Positions 5,591-8,992 of a stretch of DNA of 8,992 nucleotides are shown here, piece by piece. Origin of the DNA: Rhodanobacter sp. UBA5168. Its GTDB lineage: Bacteria; Pseudomonadota; Gammaproteobacteria; Xanthomonadales; Rhodanobacteraceae. Below the pieces are notes generated by a model that worked only from the letters and a program-made list of their open reading frames with translations, searched no databases and was not told the origin of the DNA. Positions within the stretch are counted from its first letter, which is position 1. The number at the start of each line of letters is the position of its first letter. The DNA is taken from positions 1-8,992 of the forward strand of contig DHXA01000018.1 of assembly GCA_002413455.1 (NCBI GenBank), written 5' to 3'. The translations under genes were made by a program, and so were the position numbers.

Positions 5591-7054
5591 ATGATGTTTT
5601 TCCACCGGCACGCATGGCTATCCGCCCTGCTCGGCGCATCCCTGGTCCTCGCGGCCCCGGCAACTCCGGCCAGACAGACCCCAACGGTCGCCACGGCCGC
5701 GCACACCCGCGCAACCGCCGTCCCGGCGCTGGTCAACGATCTCGAACGGCGTACCTTCCGTTTTTTCTGGGACAGCGCGAACCCCGCCAATGGATTGATC
5801 CCCGACCATTACCCCGGCGAGTCCTTCTCCAGCATCGCCGCGGTCGGCTTCGGCCTGACCGCCTACGGCGTGGGCGTGGAGCGCGGCTACATCACACGCC
5901 AGCAGGCGACCGAACGCACCCTCGCCACGCTGCGTTTCTTCGACCGTGCGCCGCAGGGCGACAGCGAGGACGACGACAGCGGCTACCAGGGTTTCTACTA
6001 CCACTTCCTCGACATGAAGACCGGCAAGCGCTTCGCGCGCTGGACCGAGCTGTCCACGGTGGACACCACCCTGCTGCTGGGCGGTGTGCTGTTCGCGCAG
6101 TCCTACTATGACCGCGACACACCGGCCGAGCGCGAGATCCGCGCACTGGCCGATCGCATCTACCGCCGCGTCGACTGGACCTGGACGCAGGTACGCACGC
6201 CGCTGATCAGCATGGGCTGGACGCCCGGCGGCAAGTTCATCCCGCACGACTGGGAGGGTTATGACGAGGGCATGTTGATCTACGTGCTGGCGCTGGGTTC
6301 GCCCACCCATTCGGTCGACCCCGACGCGTGGACCGCGTGGACACGCACGTACGCGCCCAGCTGGGGCAGGTTCCAGGGCCAGCAGCTGCTGAATTTCGGG
6401 CCGCTGTTCGGCCATCAATACAGCCATGTGTGGATCGATTTCCGCGGCATCCGCGACGCCTGGAGCCGTGCCCACGATCTGGATTATTTCGAGAACAGCC
6501 GCCGCGCAGTGATCGCGCAACGCAACTACGCCATCGCGAACCCGGGCGGCTGGACCGGCTACGGCAAGAACGTGTGGGGCCTGACCGCCAGCAATGGCCC
6601 CGGCGGCTTCATCGTCGACGGAAAAGACCGTCGCGAAGTGTTTCAGGGTTATACCGCGCGCGGTGCCGGGCTCGGCTATATCGTCGACGACGGCACCATT
6701 GCGCCCACCGCGGCGGCCGGTTCCATCGCGTTTGCACCGGAGCTGGTGATTCCCGCGCTGGAGGAAATGAAGCATCGCTATGGCGCCGACATCTACAACG
6801 AGTACGGCTTCGTCGACGCGTTCAATCCGAGCTTCCACGTGCATACGGTGCTGCGCACCGGCAAGCAGGTGCCGATGGGCTGGGTGGACAGCGTGCAGCT
6901 GGGCATCGACCAGGGCCCGATCGTGCTGATGATCGAAAACTGGCGCAGCGATTTTGTGTGGAAAGTCATGAAAAAGAATCCGTACATCCGCAAGGGGCTT
7001 GAACGCGCCGGCTTCACCGGCGGGTGGCTCGGCCGGGCAGCCGCCAGGCCGTGA
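5591..7054 (+). CDS. Secreted glucoamylase-family glycosidase (PF10091, GH144-like), probable beta-1,2-glucanase
   Basis: This 487-residue protein carries a Sec signal peptide (1 to about 27, cleaved near APATPA|R) and then one (alpha/alpha)6-barrel-type catalytic domain across the rest. I recognise the COG5368/PF10091 pattern: LERRTFRFFWDSANPANGLIPD (51-72), SIAAVGFGLTAYGVGVERGYI (81-101), WTELSTVDTTLLLGGVLFAQ (151-170), HDWEGYDEGMLIYVLALGSPTH (219-240), LFGHQYSHVWIDFRG (272-286), GLTASNGPGG (330-339) and YGFVDAFNP (405-413). Characterised relatives in GH144 hydrolyse beta-1,2-glucan to sophoro-oligosaccharides; older 'glucoamylase' labels are misleading. Acidic residues in the WTELSTVDT and WEGYDEGML segments are likely at the active site, though I cannot assign each role. 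No lipobox is seen, so it should be periplasmic or exported. The ATG at 5591 (or 5594) has only a weak ribosome binding site. Its stop overlaps the start of the next gene. Confidence 0.88.
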   Translation: MMFFHRHAWLSALLGASLVLAAPATPARQTPTVATAAHTRATAVPALVNDLERRTFRFFWDSANPANGLIPDHYPGESFSSIAAVGFGLTAYGVGVERGYITRQQATERTLATLRFFDRAPQGDSEDDDSGYQGFYYHFLDMKTGKRFARWTELSTVDTTLLLGGVLFAQSYYDRDTPAEREIRALADRIYRRVDWTWTQVRTPLISMGWTPGGKFIPHDWEGYDEGMLIYVLALGSPTHSVDPDAWTAWTRTYAPSWGRFQGQQLLNFGPLFGHQYSHVWIDFRGIRDAWSRAHDLDYFENSRRAVIAQRNYAIANPGGWTGYGKNVWGLTASNGPGGFIVDGKDRREVFQGYTARGAGLGYIVDDGTIAPTAAAGSIAFAPELVIPALEEMKHRYGADIYNEYGFVDAFNPSFHVHTVLRTGKQVPMGWVDSVQLGIDQGPIVLMIENWRSDFVWKVMKKNPYIRKGLERAGFTGGWLGRAAARP

Positions 7055-8379
7055 TCACTGGCGCCGCCATCGGCAGGCGCTGGCGCTGGCTGCGCGGCAT
7101 GCTGATGGCGGGGCTGGTGGCCGGCACGCCTCTGCTGGGCAGTTGCGCGAAGCCGGTGGCCGACCAGCGGACGCTCACGGTATGGACCATCGGCCGCGAG
7201 GGCGAGGCCATTCTCGAGCTGCTGCCGGATTTCGAGCGGTCGCACCCGGGCATCCGCGTGAAAGTGCAGCAGCTGCCGTTGACGGCGGCGCACCAGAAAC
7301 TCCTCACCGCGTTTGCCGGCGGCTCCACCCCGGACATGACCCAGCTCGGCAATACCTGGCTGCCGGAAATGGTGGCGCTGGACGCACTGGAGCCGCTGCA
7401 GTCGCGCGTCGATCGCTCGGCCGTGGTCCGGCAAAACGACTACTTCGCCAGTATCTGGGCCACCAACGCGATCGACGGCACGCTGTACGGCGTGCCGTGG
7501 TACGTCGACACGCGATTGCTGTTCTATCGTCGCGACCTGCTCAAGGCTGCCGGTTTCGATGCGCCGCCGCGCGACTGGGCGCAGTGGCGACAGATGCTGG
7601 CCGCGCTCAGTGACACGCAACGCCACCGCTGGGGGATCCTGCTGCCCACCAACGAATACGAGCAGCTGATGTCGCTGGCGCTGCAGCAGCCCGATTCGCT
7701 GCTGCGGGACGGTGGCCGCTACGGCAATTTCGAGAGTGCCGGTTTCAAGCACGCGCTGACGTTCTACGTGGATACGTTCCGGCTGCACCAGGCACCGGCG
7801 ATCACCAACGTGGAAGCCGGCAATCCGTGGGCGGAGTTCGGCCGCGGCGTCTACGCGTTCTACCTGTCCGGGCCGTGGAATATCGGCGAATTCCGCCAGC
7901 GCCTGCCGGCCGCGCAGCAGGACGACTGGTCCACCGCGCCGCTGCCCGGCCCGGATGACAGCAGCACCGGCATCGGCTCGGCCGGCGGTTCCAGCCTGGT
8001 GATCTTCCGCGCGTCCACCCACAAGGACGCGGCCTGGGCGCTGATCGAGTACCTGTCGCAGCCGGCGGTGCAGCAGCGCTTCTACGACCTGCTCGGCGAC
8101 ATGCCGCCGCGGCGCAGTTCATGGGAAGGCGGCGCGCTGCGCGACGACCCGAAGGCGCGCGCGTTCCGCCAGCAGTTGGAAAAGGCCCGACCGACACCCG
8201 CAGTACCGGAATGGGAACGCATCGCCACCGAAATGCAGCTGGTTGCCGCGCGGGCGATTGCCGGTGAGCTGACGATCGATCAGGCCGCTGCCGAGATCGA
8301 CCACCGCGTCGATCGCATCCTCGAAAAGCGCCGCTGGGTACTCGATCATCCACGGCCGCCAGCGGAGCGCGCGCGATGA
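7051..8379 (+). CDS. Carbohydrate ABC transporter substrate-binding lipoprotein (family 1)
   Basis: This 442-residue protein captures a sugar in the periplasm and delivers it to the ABC permeases encoded next. A basic n-region (RRWRWLR, 9-15), a hydrophobic core and the lipobox LGSC (29-32) mark it as a lipoprotein with C32 as lipidation site. The family 1 binding fold follows: TLTVWTIGREGEAILELLPDFERSHPGIRV (41-70), FAGGSTPDMTQLGNTWLPE (88-106), DGTLYGVPWYVDTRLLFYRRDLLKAAGF (142-169) and GVYAFYLSGPWNIGEFR (266-282). The GTG at 7051 overlaps the glycosidase stop (GTGA), implying translational coupling. An in-frame GTG at 7024 would add nine residues inside the previous gene, and the ATG at 7099 would lose the basic n-region. 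Aromatic residues such as W103, W150, W276 and Y149 could stack on sugar rings. The ligand is inferred to be a gluco-oligosaccharide. Confidence 0.92.
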   Translation: MITGAAIGRRWRWLRGMLMAGLVAGTPLLGSCAKPVADQRTLTVWTIGREGEAILELLPDFERSHPGIRVKVQQLPLTAAHQKLLTAFAGGSTPDMTQLGNTWLPEMVALDALEPLQSRVDRSAVVRQNDYFASIWATNAIDGTLYGVPWYVDTRLLFYRRDLLKAAGFDAPPRDWAQWRQMLAALSDTQRHRWGILLPTNEYEQLMSLALQQPDSLLRDGGRYGNFESAGFKHALTFYVDTFRLHQAPAITNVEAGNPWAEFGRGVYAFYLSGPWNIGEFRQRLPAAQQDDWSTAPLPGPDDSSTGIGSAGGSSLVIFRASTHKDAAWALIEYLSQPAVQQRFYDLLGDMPPRRSSWEGGALRDDPKARAFRQQLEKARPTPAVPEWERIATEMQLVAARAIAGELTIDQAAAEIDHRVDRILEKRRWVLDHPRPPAERAR

Positions 8380-8992
8380 ATCCGCAGCGTGCCGCCTGGC
8401 TGTTCCTCGCACCAGCCTTGCTGGTGCTGGGCGTGTTTTTCCTGCTGCCGGTGATCGCCGCACTGGCGCTCAGCCTCACCGACTACGATCTGTACGCGCT
8501 GGCGGATATCCGCAATTTGCGTTTCGTGGCGCTGCAGAATTACTGGGCGCTGTTGCAGCGGCCGCTGTTCTGGTCGGCGCTTGGCCACACGGTGTATTTC
8601 GTGGCCGTCGGCGTGCCGCTGTCGATGGGCGCCTCGCTGGGCGCGGCGCTGCTGCTGAATTCGCCGCTGGCGCGATGCAAGCCGTTCTTCCGCACCGCGC
8701 TGTTCGCGCCGGTGGTGACTACCGTGGTGGCCACCGCGGTGATCTGGCGCTACCTGTTCAACACCAAGTACGGCTGGATGAATTACCTGCTCGATGTTCT
8801 GGGCATCCACCCGGTCGACTGGCTCGGCAATCCGCACTGGGCGATGCCGACGATCATCGCGTTCGCGGTGTGGAAGAACTTCGGCTACAACATGATCATC
8901 TTTCTCGCCGGGCTGCAGGCGATCCCGATCGACCTGTACGAGGCCGCGCGCATCGACGGCGCATCGCCGTGGCGGCAGTTCCGCCACATCAC
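8376..8992 (+). CDS. Carbohydrate ABC transporter permease, MalF/UgpA type, 3' end cut by window edge
   Basis: The ATG at 8376 overlaps the TGA of the binding-protein gene (ATGA), so the two are translationally coupled. I translated 205 residues to the window edge without a stop. Membrane segments are visible at about 9-32 (LFLAPALLVLGVFFLLPVIA...), 70-95, 107-127 and 155-180. The cytoplasmic EAA loop, which docks on the ATPase, is present as EAARIDGASPWRQFRHI (189-205), with E189, D194 and G195 in the conserved places. The first periplasmic stretch is short, as in UgpA/LacF-type permeases and unlike E. coli MalF with its large insert. About 85-95 residues should remain beyond the edge, and the partner MalG/UgpE-type permease normally follows. 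No ATPase gene is seen in the window; such systems often share one encoded elsewhere. Confidence 0.93.
   Translation, partial: MNPQRAAWLFLAPALLVLGVFFLLPVIAALALSLTDYDLYALADIRNLRFVALQNYWALLQRPLFWSALGHTVYFVAVGVPLSMGASLGAALLLNSPLARCKPFFRTALFAPVVTTVVATAVIWRYLFNTKYGWMNYLLDVLGIHPVDWLGNPHWAMPTIIAFAVWKNFGYNMIIFLAGLQAIPIDLYEAARIDGASPWRQFRHI

Noticed and set aside
5618..6844. 408-codon minus-strand frame opposite the glycosidase, and the similar 409-codon frame at 6793-8022
   Set aside because: Both are shadows of confidently identified plus-strand genes and lack any recognisable motif or ribosome binding site.
7024..7050. GTG at 7024 as the start of the binding protein
   Set aside because: It lies 31 bases inside the glycosidase gene and adds nothing to the signal peptide. 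The GTG at 7051 gives the stop/start overlap repeated at the next junction.
1..8992. CRISPR array, insertion sequence, tRNA or rRNA genes, or phage genes
   Set aside because: I found no regularly spaced repeats, transposase-like frame, terminal inverted repeats, tRNA cloverleaf or phage protein in reading the window. It looks like ordinary chromosome with a catabolic locus.

Overview
The window is a GC-rich stretch of a Gram-negative chromosome. A TonB-dependent outer-membrane receptor, an RsmG homologue and strongly G/C-biased third codon positions point to a gammaproteobacterium of the Xanthomonadales type (Xanthomonas/Stenotrophomonas or Rhodanobacter/Dyella relatives). That placement is an inference from style, not a database match.

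The left part (1-1043) is read on the minus strand. It holds the 5' three quarters of rsmG, the 16S rRNA m7G methyltransferase gene, which runs off the left edge. It also holds a small membrane-anchored SPFH/Band 7 protein gene. A rho-independent terminator (500-525) ends the SPFH gene, and a candidate promoter for rsmG (463-492) lies just beyond it. Positions 1044-1444 contain no convincing gene. This is the regulatory gap between the minus-strand SPFH gene and the plus-strand genes that follow.

The right part (1445-8992) is a plus-strand carbohydrate-use locus. In order it carries a LacI-family repressor, an Oar-like TonB-dependent receptor of 941 residues with a carboxypeptidase-regulatory-like N-domain, a secreted 'glucoamylase-family' (PF10091/GH144-like) glycosidase, a lipoprotein sugar-binding protein of an ABC importer, and the first ABC permease (cut by the right edge). 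The last three are joined by GTGA and ATGA stop/start overlaps, so they form one translationally coupled unit. A second permease and an intracellular glucosidase or phosphorylase would be expected just beyond the window.

A working model is that the receptor brings a glucan or its fragments across the outer membrane, the glycosidase cuts it in the periplasm, and the binding protein passes oligosaccharides to the inner-membrane ABC permease, with the LacI protein sensing the sugar. The known members of the glycosidase family are mainly endo- or exo-beta-1,2-glucanases, so beta-1,2-glucan or sophoro-oligosaccharides are the leading candidate substrate. The most distinctive non-coding signal is a 13-base LacI/CcpA-type operator sequence. 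It occurs once over a candidate promoter just before the regulator gene and again, inverted and identical, inside the receptor coding sequence. Two tandem hairpins without U-tracts separate the receptor from the glycosidase and may set their relative expression.
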